From Diphasiastrum complanatum (Eukaryota > Streptophyta > Lycopodiopsida > Lycopodiales > Lycopodiaceae), in assembly GCA_029204225.1 (NCBI GenBank), contig CM055107.1:1849218-1911217 (forward strand): a stretch of 62,000 nucleotides of DNA. The letters are read 5' to 3'. The position numbers were made by a program, and so were the translations under genes. Under the pieces are notes generated by a model, which saw nothing but the letters and a program-made list of their open reading frames with translations, was not told the DNA's origin and searched no databases. Positions 1-10,947 of this stretch are shown here, in pieces; position 1 is the stretch's first letter, and each line of letters starts with the position of its first letter.

Positions 1-460
1 GCCATGAGGCAATGAGTGACAACAACCAAAAGATCTCTCATAGGGCCCTTGCACCTCCATTGCGCAAAGCTCTTGCTAATCAATCTGCATATTTTCTTTT
101 TTTTTAATGAATCTTGCTAGTGTTGACTTAAGCCTACTTTCACATTGTTTACTAAATGACTTACTAAGAGGTTCTCTCACAATTGGTAGCAAGCAAATTC
201 TTCATGATAGCTAATAAAGCGCTTGCCAAAATGTTCTCTCACAGTATAGAAGGATTTATCCAGATTTACTCCGTTAAAAAAAAGAACATGACTTGGACGC
301 ATTTGACAAGATTTGAAAATGAACAACAAATTTACGTACTGTTGACTTATCCAGGAATGTTTTAAATTCATTGTCGTTTTGAACGAACCGTTCGAACCAG
401 ATTCTTGGCAACGAATTGGATGACCGAGCCCGAAAACTGCACCATTGGGCTATTTTGTGC
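1..460. other. No gene recognised
   Basis: Only short open frames occur here, on both strands, with no recognisable domain. AT-rich sequence with homopolymer T. It ends where the first GA tract and LINE tail begin. Confidence 0.5.
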
Positions 461-496
<36 letters not shown>

Positions 497-508
497 AAAG
501 AAAGAAAG
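461..508. repeat. (GA)n passing into (GAAA)n tract
   Basis: A purine tract starts as GA repeats and changes to GAAA repeats just before a LINE 3' end. Read on the minus strand it is the pyrimidine tail (CTTT)n(CT)n of the LINE fragment to its right. Confidence 0.85.
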
Positions 509-958
509 CAAGCTTTATTAATGTCTTTTCCATGCCAAAAGCATATAAGACAAATAAGTACATATCAAGTATGGTGGCACCAATTGCGAGCGTATGAAAA
601 TGATCTCCAAAACTGAAAGAAAAGCATATATAGTAAATCTAAACACAAATACCAGAGTTAACTAAACTAAAAGGTATAAAGCAAAAAAGGGCTGTGTATA
701 ATGGAAGCAAGCCGCAGATCATGTCCTGGAGGTGATGCTGCTACTAATGCTGCTGCTACATCTGAAAAAGATGTAATACAAGCTGCAGTGGGCAGTGAGA
801 CTGAGATCTGTTGCCGATGTCGAATGTAAGAGGGTCATCTCCTCGTGGTAGGACGAAGAGGTCTGGCTGCTGGGTAATGCTGGGAGGTGCGCTGCCTCTG
901 ATCTCCGTGGGAAGTCGTGTCCTCATCCTCGTCATCATCATCTGAATCTGGGACTGGT
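509..958 (-). mobile_element. LINE 3' fragment, copy A
   Basis: Minus-strand LINE 3' untranslated region. It is closely similar, over its whole length, to the segment at about 1314-1760, which continues into LINE coding sequence. Its 3' end on the minus strand carries a GTCTTAT box, a short ATGC/GCAT hairpin and the conserved box AGACATTAAT, followed by a CTTT/CT tail. Copy A stops abruptly at about 958, where the tail of copy B starts, so it is either 5'-truncated or interrupted. Confidence 0.7.
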
Positions 959-1248
959 CGTGAACGAACGAAAGAAAGAAATTTTTATTAACATCTTCTG
1001 GGCACCCGTGGGTGCATAAGACCAAAAAGAAAATATGTACAAGCAACAGTGGGAGCATCATCCATAGGAGGACGCAGCCGTAAAATGCTATAAACTAGCT
1101 ACGAATGAAAGTAGAACAAAGCAAAAGTGAAATAAGCCCACAACCCGGGCTAGGTATAAAAGAAGAACTACAGAAAAAGTACCAATGCCCACAACCCGGG
1201 CCAGGTGGAGAATATGTACATATCAGCGAAAGTAAGCGTGAAGTGTCC

Positions 1249-1250
<2 letters not shown>
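959..1250 (-). mobile_element. LINE 3' fragment, copy B
   Basis: A second minus-strand LINE end. The tail in plus orientation is a run of cgaa/gaaa tetramers. It is followed by the box complementary to AGATGTTAAT, a GCACCC/GGGTGC hairpin and the GTCTTAT box. The rest is a diverged 3' untranslated region containing a near-perfect short duplication around CACAACCCGGGC. No coding sequence remains, so this is a severely 5'-truncated copy. Confidence 0.6.
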
Positions 1251-1251
<1 letters not shown>

Positions 1252-1298
<47 letters not shown>

Positions 1299-1312
1299 AG
1301 AGAGAGAGAGAG
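1252..1312. repeat. (GA)n microsatellite, LINE tail
   Basis: GA repeats interrupted once by TTA. They lie directly against the 3' end of LINE copy C, and on the minus strand form its (CT)n tail. Confidence 0.9.
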
Positions 1313-2360
1313 CTTCATTAACGTCTTTTCCATGCCAAAAGGCATATAAGACAAATAAGTACATATCAAGTATGTGGACCACATGGGAGCGTATGAAAAA
1401 CGTCTCCGAGACTAAAAGAAAAGCATATAAAATAGACCTGAATACAATTACCAGTGTTAACTAAACCAAAAAGGTATGAAGCAAGAAATAGCCATGTACA
1501 ATGGGAGCAAGTTGCAGATCATGTCCTGGTGGTGATGATGATACTGCTGCTACTACTGAAGAAAGATGTAATACAAGCTGCAGTGGGGAGTGAAACTGAG
1601 ATTTGTTGTCGTCGCCGAATGTAGGAAGGACGTTTCCTCGTGGTAGGACAATAGGTCTGGCTGCCGGGTAATGTTGGGAGGTGCACTGCCTCTGATCTCT
1701 ATGGGAAGTCGTGTCGTCATCATCGACATCATCATTTGAGTTTGGGACTGGTCGTGAGCGTCATCTGGAGAAAAAGGAGGTAATCTGAAGCTGTGTCTGG
1801 AGTAGTCTGTTCCTATCGCTACACAACGCCGGAGCAAAACACTCAGTCTCGCAACGCAGAGGCTGGAGATCTCGTCGTAATAGAAGCATCTCTCGGATCA
1901 TAAGTGCAACACAGCGTGGATCCTCAGAGGGTAACAAGTAAGCGCAAAGTAAGTGGTGTATTTCTGAACAAGCAATAATATCTCCCATGAATCTCATAAT
2001 AAGCTGGGCAATTGAAGATAAAATGCTCCTTAGTCTCCACCGCACCAAGGGAACATAGCTGGCAGATCCTATCCTCTCGTGGGGTACCCTGAAACCGACC
2101 AATCTCAATCTCAAGCTGGTGTGAAGAGACACGGAGCTGACCCAATATGAATCTAAGACCATGTGATAACCCAGAGTGTAGGTAGTGTGGTAGAAGTGGG
2201 GACCCTGATACATCAGTCTCTAAAAAGTGAAGATGATAAAAGTCGGATTTGACACTCAACTGACCCTGCCAGGCTCGATCAAGGTAAGCTCTATAGATGA
2301 ATCGTCGGATGTAGTCATGGGTACTAGAAGGAAGTGCAGTGATAGAGATACCGAGTGTGC
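1313..2360 (-). pseudogene. LINE copy C: 3' UTR and C-terminal end of ORF2
   Basis: The minus strand reads from about 2357 down to the tail at 1313. Residues from 2357 to about 1880 match the C-terminal part of the ORF2 reverse transcriptase in the longer copy D: the IRRFIYRAYLD-like stretch, the shared GQLRVSSHQL block, and the terminal zinc-finger-like C-x2-C...H...CP-Y motif with its flanking EIHGRY. Two frames are needed. The 3' UTR (about 1313-1760) duplicates copy A. The coding part is cut off at 2360, exactly where an LTR-like sequence starts, so copy C is truncated by, or was interrupted by, the element to its right. Confidence 0.75.
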
Positions 2361-2798
2361 TGTTAGAAATAATAAATGATAATGTTAGTTTCCCATAGGT
2401 TACTTTGACCCAAAAGGTTGAGACTTGTGTAACCATGGGGTAGGTTTATTATTTAGACCATGTTAAGATAGTTTTAGTTAAGTTGGACCCAATTTTGGTC
2501 TAGTGGTAACTCGTGAGTCCAAGTAAAGTCTAATTATGTTAAGGGATCCTATCTTGACTTTTGGGAGTGCCCTATAATTAGTAGTGGGCTTGGAAGGTTC
2601 TAGAACTTAGAGTTTGGAAGAGTCTAGGCCCTTGGAAGGCCTATTTATATGTACTCATTGTTCATTTGTAATTCATTCCCTTTCAAGCATTGCTACTACT
2701 TTCTCTCTCCTTGAGGGCGCTTAACCCTCTCCCTCCTCTTCTTCTTCTTGTATATGGAGATTGAATGTTAGAAGGATCTTAGCACTTTGATTCCTACA
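2361..2798 (+). repeat. Putative 5' LTR
   Basis: Starts TGTTAG at the edge of LINE coding sequence and ends CTACA directly before a primer binding site. A TATA-like TATTTATATG lies at about 2641-2650, where a U3 promoter is expected. Only one LTR copy is visible, so the left boundary rests on the LINE break and the TG start. Confidence 0.55.
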
Positions 2799-2812
2799 TG
2801 GTATCAGAGCCA
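2799..2812 (+). other. Primer binding site (initiator Met tRNA)
   Basis: TGGTATCAGAGCC is the classic complement of the 3' end of plant initiator Met tRNA used by Copia elements. It starts immediately after the putative LTR. Confidence 0.85.
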
Positions 2813-4150
2813 TGGATCTTCTATGCTTGATTTAGGGCGCCCTACCAAAAGAGATCGTCTTCACTTAGGGATCACAAAAATTCAGCACCTTTGCTGAGTT
2901 TTTGGAGTGAAGATCCGTTCAATTTTGTCTCTTTTCCGTTTTGCAGGAGGGCGCCACACATCAAAGAAGATAATAGGATTTTGGGCGCCCAAAAATCAGG
3001 TCGTTGTTTGCTGATTTTCCAGGTTGCAGGAAGGCGCCATTATTTATCTTATTCGGGGCTGCTTTTAGGTCGCCCACATCCGTGTAGGTTTATCCTACTT
3101 CCGTTGGTCCGCTGCTGCCCTATTTTTCAGATTTGCTCCTTTGCAGGAGGGTGCCCATCTACAAGCAATTTTTATCTTCTGATTTGGCTGAAAAATCAGC
3201 ACCCTTGCTGATTTTACAAAGTGAAGATCCGCTTCGTTTTGCTTGTTTCCAGGTGTGGAAGAAGGCGCTAATTTTTTGTGATGATCCGATCACATTCTGA
3301 GGCTGAAAATTGGACAGCATATTACCATTTGTAGGGTGTTTGCAACAGCCCTATCCGTGTGTGTATTCTTCACATTTTTTGGCAAGAAAGAAGGGTTTCG
3401 GAAAATGCTTTGTTGGAGGCTAACCTAATTCTTTGCTTGCTGGTTTTTTTGAGTTTGTATGCAATTTCAGGCTGAAATTTTCAGCACACAAGGCTTGTAG
3501 GAGGGCGAGTTCCTACATCTATCTAATGTGTGGTTTCGACACATTCCGGTGCTGATTTTTCAGATTTGATACTTGTTGGTTTTTGTGTCTTTTAGGGCAC
3601 GTGTAGGGTTTGAAAAAGTTTATCTTCTTGGCTGGTTCTTATGGCAAGAGATTTGGGAGCAATTCGTACTTGTTCGGGCGAAGATATGTTGGATGGCACC
3701 AACTATTCTTCATGGAGTTGCAAGCTGAGATTTGGCATCGACGTGATGATCAAGCTCTTTCATTGGTTTGATCATTGTCTGTCTACAAGTACAAGTTTGC
3801 AACGGAATGTTGGTATGGTAGAGCATTCTTCTTCTCTTGAGCCATTTGTTGCAAATGATGGATGCATTAGTGAAGAACTTTATGAGCAAGCTTCTCAAGT
3901 TAATGTTTTGGAAAAGGCTGAAATCAATCATTTTTTGAAGCCATTTTGTACTAATGGAGGAGGGGAAAAAATCATGTCAATTAGTACTTTGGTTCAAAGT
4001 GGCATGTTGCTGGATTTTTTGGGTGTTCAAAGTGGCAAGCTGCTAGTTTTTTTCTTGAAGATGGTGGACAATAGATTCAGCCATGGTTTATTGATCATTT
4101 TCAGCCTATGTTACATCGTGAGCATCCTATTATGCATCGGGAACGGCCTA
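2813..4150 (+). pseudogene. Truncated LTR element with gag-like start
   Basis: The leader (2813-3640) contains at least five diverged copies of a block built around GCAGGAGGGCGCC, with CAGCACC-TTGCTGA and GTGAAGATCCG segments recurring at about 2877-2960 and 3189-3270. An open frame begins at 3641 and has an LDGTNYSSWSCKLR motif, like the conserved start of Copia gag (LDGxNYxxWK). After that the protein is not recognisable and carries a hydrophobic stretch. No protease, integrase or RT follows: the sequence runs into minus-strand LINE sequence at about 4150-4170. It is either a non-autonomous element or the left end of a deleted one. Confidence 0.55.
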
Positions 4151-4169
4151 TGGAAGGTTTTTGGACCGC

Positions 4170-5722
4170 AAGGTCCACATTTGGAACACTTTGGACAACA
4201 TGGCATTGTGGACCATATCAGTAGTGAAGAAGGTAAACTCAGAAGGTCTAGGGGAGATGGAAATAGGTGTGTCAGTATCAATGATACATAAGGTAGTGAC
4301 ATAATCAGTCCAAATGCGCAGATCATCAAGGAGCGGAGATGGAGCACGGGGAATGAATTCACGCCAGAATGCGCCTGTGGAAGAACTATAGAGGAGACCA
4401 ATAAGTCGTCGCTCGTCCAAACTATCATATGCCCGTTTCTTACGACGGAGTAAGCGTGTGAAGAACGACGTGTAGATTGCAAGAGATGAGGTGTGTGTAT
4501 GCGAGCATGTGTGAGAAGGTGATGGTGGGAACACACTCATCGTCATACCAAGGTGGGCGCACCGATCTAGGCTTGGTGTTTTGTTTTTGTTTGTTATGAT
4601 GGGGTTTATAAGGGAAGGAAGCAGCGGCAGCCGTATGGAGTGCTGTGGTAAGGAAGGAAGCTTGCGCTTCAAGCGAGCTATGATGTGGGAAAATGTGGAG
4701 CAGCGGGGTAAGCGAATGCTGATAGGTAGGTGCGAGTGAGTGGTCAAAAATGTATTTGGGTGCACGAGACAATGGTGGGGGTGAGAACTGTCGAGGCAAA
4801 GAAATAGTACCAAGGCTAAAGAAATGGAAGGAATGATCAGAGAGAGTGGTAGGAGAGATACGAAAATCATGGATGAGTGAGATGGATGATGGTGATCCCA
4901 TAAGGTGATCAACAACATTATGGCCGCCACTGTGGGGATGGCAGGTGTATCTGCCCGAGTCGGGCGTTAAACCATAAAAAATGGCCAACTCATGAGCTTC
5001 TCCTAATTGCAATAAGTATTCGCCATAGGTGGTAATGGGGCTCAAAATGTCCTCAGAAATCCTAGTAACATACAAGTCATCTCCATCAAGGGCACGTACA
5101 CAAAGCTGGTCCATAGAATCATAAAAATCTTTCTGCCGTGAAGTTGTCCTGGATGTAGGGTGAACCAATACTCTCCACAAAGGAAGAAGATACTGGAGGG
5201 AAATAACAAGCTGCAACAAAGATGTCTCTGTCAGAACCAACGCTATGCGCGTCAATGCGGAACCAAATGTACCGTGAGTGTTCATCATGGCTGGTGAACT
5301 CAAAAATAGGATGCAGTGACTCCCTATATAGGCAAGCAACCCCACCAGAACCCCTCCCACTAGCAGATCAGACCGAGTCCCATCTGTATCCTGGAAAAGT
5401 CGGTAAACCCCTCTCTTGACTCTCATGAGTCTCCATGAAAAGTAATAGATCTCTCTCACCAATGAAGTCAATTTGATCACCAGCAATGGACGACCAATGT
5501 ATGCCGTTGCAATTCCAAACCCCAATCTGCAAGCGGCGTGGATGGGGCCTCAGTATGCTCCCAATACTGGGCACCCCAATTCCCATTTTTTCAGCATCCT
5601 TAGACACATTGTCAATGTATCGGATTCGACCATCCTTGTAGATAACACGTCTACTTGTCATTTTAGCTTCTTGGAAGGCTTTACGCCTTTCCTCAACCTG
5701 TATGTACGTAAGATCATCGTCC

Positions 5723-5725
<3 letters not shown>
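4170..5725 (-). pseudogene. LINE copy E: ORF1 end and endonuclease part of ORF2
   Basis: Read on the minus strand from 5725: the C-terminal end of ORF1 (MDDDLT...RRKAFQEAK, as in copy D), then the start of an EEP-type endonuclease (GVWNCNG), the ETHE catalytic glutamate, a GGVACL-like block, and near 4,930 the TCHPHSGGHNVVDH motif. It continues through the linker (RPPWYDDEC) to the start of the RT region and stops near 4,170. The reading frame is broken at least three times. The RT core is absent. Copy C, on the far side of the LTR element, holds only the RT C-terminus, so C and E could be halves of one LINE with about 1.5 kb deleted between them. Confidence 0.75.

Positions 5726-5793
<68 letters not shown>
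5726..5793. repeat. (GA)n microsatellite
   Basis: Uninterrupted GA dinucleotides between the ORF1 end of LINE E and the tail of LINE D. A second short GA run is at 5822-5834. Confidence 0.95.
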
Positions 5794-5799
<6 letters not shown>

Positions 5800-5834
5800 T
5801 GGTATGGAAACTGTAAATGCTTGAGAGAGAGAGA

Positions 5835-6267
5835 GAATAGAATAGAATAGAATGTATTAATGTCTACAGTGTGCCCTAGGGCACATGAGACAAAGAAAAA
5901 GTACATTAGAAAGGAGCATACATGCCGGACTTATTCTATCAGCTTAAACATAGAATAACACAGAAATAAACCGGAAATAAAACCAAAGCTATGGTGAGGG
6001 TACAAAAGCAGTAGCTTAACCACCAGCTACGCGAACTGAGAGAGAAAAACTGTGTGATTTGGTGTGAGACACATGGAGGTCTCTGGTGGAGGGCTTTGGA
6101 TCTGGATGAGGAAGACGCTGGAGCTTCGGTTGTCGAGCTGGAATGTCAATGTCATTGTCTGAAATATAATCTCTGACTCTTTTCTGAAAGAAAAGTGTAA
6201 TAAGTGGCTAGCCGTGGTCAACATCCCGATCCTCTGACAGAAAAGAAGATCTGAAAGAGAATATCTC
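5835..6267 (-). mobile_element. LINE copy D, 3' UTR and tail
   Basis: On the minus strand the element ends with GTCTCAT, a perfect GTGCCC/GGGCAC hairpin, the box AGACATTAAT, then ATTCT pentamer repeats that pass into CT repeats. The 3' UTR between this end and the ORF2 stop region holds no other recognisable feature. Confidence 0.75.
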
Positions 6268-8230
6268 TCATAATAGCAAACCAACACATCTCGCATCTGG
6301 ATAGGCAAAGAAGGAACCAAGTGTGAGTGGAATATCCCGATAGAGATAGTGATATCTGCCTCTAATGTCATAGTAAACTGGACATCTGAAAATAAAGTGA
6401 AACTCATCCTCAACCTCCTGAAGTGTACAACACTGATAGATCCGTAAGGGCCGTGGTGTGTCTGTGTATCTGCCTGTCTCAATAGCCAGTTGATGAGAAG
6501 AGACTCGAAGCTGACCAATGCGGTAGCGCAGGCCAAAAGACAATGCTCGAGAGAGATAACTAGGTCTAACGGGAAGCCCTGAAGAGTCAAGGTGAAGAAA
6601 GTGAGTACGATAGAACTGAAGCTTAACCCGTGATGGGTCCAGGTGAGACCAAACAGTGTGTATGTATGCTCTGTAGATCTGTCGGCGAATGAACGTATGA
6701 GTCCCATTTGGGAGGTCAGACATAGATAATCCCCAGCTATGTAGAAAGTCCGAAGCTTTCTGAAACCATGAGGACTTAGCCCTCTCCTCGGCTAAAGTGC
6801 GAGAAGATGTAAACGCCGCTACCACGTATCTGGAAGAGTCAAGCTCTGAAACTCTATGAATGAAGGTGATGATCCTGAAAATAGCATCTACAATCAGTGG
6901 GGGAGAAGCAAACTCTGTCAAAATATCGTGAGGAACTGATTGCTTGGCCCGAATCATCTGGCTAAGCATGAGAACCTGCAAACGTGAGATGTCACTCCAA
7001 GTATCTCTAGATAAGCCTGGGCCCCATGTTTCTGTTGAATACAGTGCAACTGGAGAGACAGTCGAAGAGAAAAGGCGGCAGCGTGTATCAGGATCATGTA
7101 CGTAATAAGTAGAGGAAAACCTCTCCATTTGAACAAGAGCAGAGCGCCCCTTGCGGAGCCTAGCCAATGTAGCTGGTGTAAAAGAAAGTAATGGACCCGA
7201 GAAGAGAATACCCAGGTATGTGTGAGACGCTACTATCTCTAGAAGCTGGCCATCATAATAAAACATAATGTCTCTCATATGCTGTCTGTTGGTGTTAAAC
7301 ACCATAACCTGGGTCTTACCAATGTTCACCCTCAGCCCCCATGTCTGACAGAAGGTATACAAGGCATCCAGGTGTTGTTGAAGTCCTGTAGCTGAACTAG
7401 ATAATAGAATCACATCATCTGCATAAAGAAGAATAGGGATAACAAGAGGACAACCATCACCTCCTTCTTCCCGAATGAGCCGCTCAAGGTCATCAATGTA
7501 TAGAGCAAATAGGGTGGGTGACAAAGGACACCCCTGCTTTACCCCACCGTACTATGAATATATGAAGACCATCCATCTCCATCATGAAAACGGGCCAACA
7601 CTTGCTCATATAATGTGATGATAGCAGCAATGACTTCCTGTGAAAAACCAAGAGATGCCAAACGTTGGAGCAACAAGTGTCTCGAAACCGTATCAAACGC
7701 TTTGCGGAAATCCACAAAGCAGCAATAGACTCTCTGTCTCTTGGACTTCGCCGCCTCAATGATACATCTAAGTATGAATACCGGGTCAGCTGTGGAGTAG
7801 CCTAGCCTGCTCTAAAACCTGCCTAACCCATAGCGTATAACTCCTCTATCTCTGCATGAGAGCTGATGATAGACTGCGTGACCGAGCCATATAGCTTAGC
7901 CATAGTGTGGCTGACCATAATAGTGCGATAGTTCTCTACCTTCAGAGGATCACCAATCTTAAGTATAGGGTGCAAAAGGTTGGTACACCAAAGTGTGGGA
8001 AAGGCCATAAATAACAAATTGGTTGAAAACATGGGAGATGTATGGAGCAACAATATGGGTGATAGGTTTTAGGAAATCCATACTTAGGGAGTCAACATCA
8101 ATGGCTTTATGGGTTTGACTATTTTTTATGGCGTTTTCAATCATGGGAGGAGTGAAAACGGTGAATTCTGATGGTCGTGGTGAGAGAGAGATGGGAGGAG
8201 AGTCAACTGTATAGAGTTTTGTAGCATAGT
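6268..8230 (-). pseudogene. LINE copy D ORF2, reverse transcriptase
   Basis: The RT domain of a non-LTR retrotransposon is spread over several frames. On the minus strand, in order: KIGDPLKVENYRTI (about 7,900-7,960); motif A as FVDFRKAFDTV (about 7,690-7,730); motif B as GGVKQGCPLSPTLFALY (about 7,500-7,545); motif C as LLYADDVILL near 7,410; the thumb region; the GQLRVSSHQL block; and a terminal C-C...H...CPVYY finger near 6,370-6,430. The frame from 7524 to 6268 is open for 418 codons. Upstream the frame shifts repeatedly, so the copy is dead. All catalytic aspartates are still readable. The YADD neighbourhood and C-terminal finger look more like I/CR1/Jockey-type LINEs than typical angiosperm L1; that placement is uncertain. 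Confidence 0.85.
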
Positions 8231-9445
8231 CAATCTAGGTGGAAGAGGAGTCGTCCAAGGAGTCTATGAGTTTCTGTGTCAAAGACTGAAAATAAACGGT
8301 CTTTTTTCGCAAAGTCATTCTATGATATCCCTTTTGTTTAAGTGCAAAGGTGTCGGGAGAATAGTATTGAGCGTGAACAACTTGCTTGTGTAGGGAGAGG
8401 CATTCATCATGATACCATCTATTATAAGTGCGTTTATGAGCTGAGAAAGTTTTTGGTGGATATGCAGTATTGGCTGAGTGAAGAAGCGACTGAGATAAAA
8501 AGGCTGCTTGTTGGTCTACTGAGGATGAGAAGGGGAAGTCCTGGAGCAGTGTGGTTAAAGAGGAAGTGTATGAAGGAAGACCAATAGGAGAGAAAGAAGG
8601 ACAGTGGCGGCGGGTGGGAGATGGCGTAACAGAACCAGGAGTAGCATGGACAAGGGACAGGAGCAATAAAGAGTGATAGAGGGTGCATAATATGAAAAGT
8701 ATGAAGAAATGGAATCAGGGCCGGTGAATCAATGACGTAGTCAACAACGCTGTGTCCACCTCTGTGAGGATGGCAAGTAAAACCTGATGATGATGGCCAA
8801 CGATATAGGCCATTCAGAATGGCTAAAGAATGAGCTTCTGCTAGTCCAATCAACTGTTCACCAAAGTGTGTAGCTGGAGTATCTGCATCTTGAGAGGTCC
8901 TGTCCAAACCCATGTCCAAAGCCTGAATCTGTAGGAAATCACTATTTGCATAAACTCTATTTGATGGGTGTTGGTGCGAGCATTGAAATCACCTGCTAGT
9001 AGAATAAGACCCTGTTGTGCATAACTGACAATATCATCTGAAAGAGATTGAAACGAGTCACCACCATAGTCCGCAAAAGCTGGTGTCTGGTGCAAAATAA
9101 CGAACTGCTATAAAGAGATCTTGAGGCAACCCCAAGTAGTGACCAAAAAACTGTAGCCAAATAAATCTCGCAAATGGATCCCTTTTGAGCAGTTTAAAAT
9201 GAGTACTATATACCTCTTTGGTAAGACATGCAACACCACCCGAGCCACGTGTGGTTTTGCCTCTCAAGAACGGTCTATATGCTGAATGCCATGAATAATC
9301 CTGAATAGATGGAAGGGGTCGATACAGTGATTCATGAGTCTCTGCTAAGAGCAAAATATCACATTTCTGCAAAAAAGAGTGAAAATCCCCTGCTAAGAAG
9401 ATGAAAGCACACCGTTACAATTCCAAAAACCAGTTTGTAATGGCT
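8231..9445 (-). pseudogene. LINE copy D ORF2, endonuclease part
   Basis: AP-like (EEP) endonuclease on the minus strand. It starts near 9,440 with GFWNCNG, then LLLAETHES (catalytic Glu), GSGGVACL, LLAGDFNART near 8,990, and FTCHPHRGGHSVVDYVI near 8,740, which includes the terminal His/Asp region. The linker to RT contains YNRWYHDEC, as in copy E. At least three frame breaks and one stop just after GFWNCNG show it is inactive. It belongs with the RT at 6268-8230 as one ORF2. Confidence 0.8.
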
Positions 9446-10501
9446 GAGGGGATCTCGAGCGGTTCCGCCCGGGATCCCCGACTTCCTATTGTGAAATCTT
9501 GTCATAGAATTTAGGCTTGCCTTCAATAAAGACTACTCTTTGATTCCGAGCATTGGCCTCCTGAATGATCAATTTCCTCGCTTGCCATTGTGTGTGTGTT
9601 AGATCTTCATCCATATAAATAAAAGTGCCTTTGAGCTTAGCTCTAAGGCGTAACGTAGCATTGCGTTGTTCAATGGAACGGAACTTTATGAATAAGACTT
9701 TATCATCAAATTTGCTCCTCCAAGCAGTGTCAAATCCCTCGATATTATGTGAAAGGTCTTTCGCCTCATCAAGAGCATTGTTTCCATTAGGAATACCCCT
9801 AACTCGGATATTTTCTCTTGTTCTGTAAAAACATTCTCCAAAGTAGAATTACCTAAAGAGGGCTGAACCTGGTTACAGGGAACATTACCCTTAAGCCCAA
9901 GTGCGAGTTTCTTCCACTTCCTTTGCCAAAGAAGAGGTGCATCATGTCAATAGTTCTTTGCAAGTCCTTATTCTAAAGACTGACCTTGATAAGTTCTCCA
10001 TGAAGCATCTGATTTTGTAGTTGCAACTTCTTGATAAATTGTAGCACTTCGTTGAACAGATGTTGTAAGTAGCCATTAAGAGATTCAAAGATTGCGAGGT
10101 TGTAATTGTTCTGCAGGGATCTGATAGGCAAGGTAGGAGTCTAATGGAACCGGCGCATTCAATTCAGGTATAATGGCCTTGTTCCCTTCAATCTGCTCCA
10201 CCTTCCCCCGGCCCGTCTCCCTGGAAGGTAAAGATGGAAGCTTATCATCAGCGATGGAGCTAGGGCCAGCTGCAGAATCGGTGATGAAGGCAGCGTTGGA
10301 GATGTCAGTAGCGAAAGCAATGGAGGCAGCGCTGGAGGTTGGAGGCAGCGATGGTCTGCCAGCGGTGGAATCATCGTTGGAGGTGTTAGGACAGACATCG
10401 TTGGAGCTGTGATAAGGTGGAGAGCAGGGGCCGTTACCTCCCCCACGTTTTCTTGAAGCCTTGGTCAACGCCAAACCAGCGCTGTCCGCGCTCCACAACA
10501 C
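9446..10501 (-). pseudogene. LINE copy D ORF1, L1-type RNA-binding protein
   Basis: On the minus strand near 9,820-9,480 the protein reads ENIRVRGIP, then FIKFRSIEQRN, LRAKLKGTFIYMDEDLT and a basic RKLIIQEA stretch. That is the order of the RRM and C-terminal domains of L1-type ORF1 proteins, which coat the LINE RNA. Further 5' (10,501-10,085) a Pro/Ser/Ala-rich open frame of 138 codons probably encodes the disordered N-terminus. Between them, near 9,870-10,080, the frame is broken; this part looks like a coiled coil (repeated Leu/Gln). The family relationship is by motif order only. Confidence 0.65.
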
Positions 10502-10612
10502 CCTGTCAGCACCCTGTCAGCACCGCTCTCCTGACCGCGCCCTGTCAGCACCCACAGTCCGTACCCTGACAACGCCCTGTCAGCGCCCTGTCACCGCCCT
10601 GTCAGCATCTGT
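10495..10612. repeat. Minisatellite of CCCTGTCAGCAC-type units
   Basis: About eight imperfect copies of a 9-12 bp unit (CCCTGTCAGCAC, CCCTGACAACG and similar). They lie at the 5' side of the LINE D ORF1 and may be its 5' UTR repeats. Confidence 0.75.
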
Positions 10613-10878
10613 AAGAAGCAAACTGTCCAAAACAGAACACAGGTATAGAGGTATGTTGTAGTTTGAAAAATCCACGAAAAAAGGATGCTCCAATGACTAC
10701 AACCAAGTCTGCAACTTGACTGTTAAAACCGAATGGAAATGGTTGAAGTTTGATGTGAGTAAAGAACCACGTTTTTGGAACTAGGAACAAAGCAAATGCT
10801 GGCAAGAAGAGCTTGGCCAACAAAGTTACTCCTTGCTTTGATTTCTTTATCGCCCTTTAGAATATGTGGATCACAAAC

Positions 10879-10883
<5 letters not shown>

Positions 10884-10944
<61 letters not shown>
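10884..10944. repeat. (GA)n microsatellite, LINE tail
   Basis: GA dinucleotides directly against the 3' end of LINE copy F. On the minus strand they form its CT tail. Confidence 0.95.

Positions 10945-10947
<3 letters not shown>

Noticed and set aside
4440-5525. 361-codon minus-strand ORF as a host gene
   Set aside because: It carries LINE endonuclease motifs and matches copy D; it is a frame-shifted part of a LINE.
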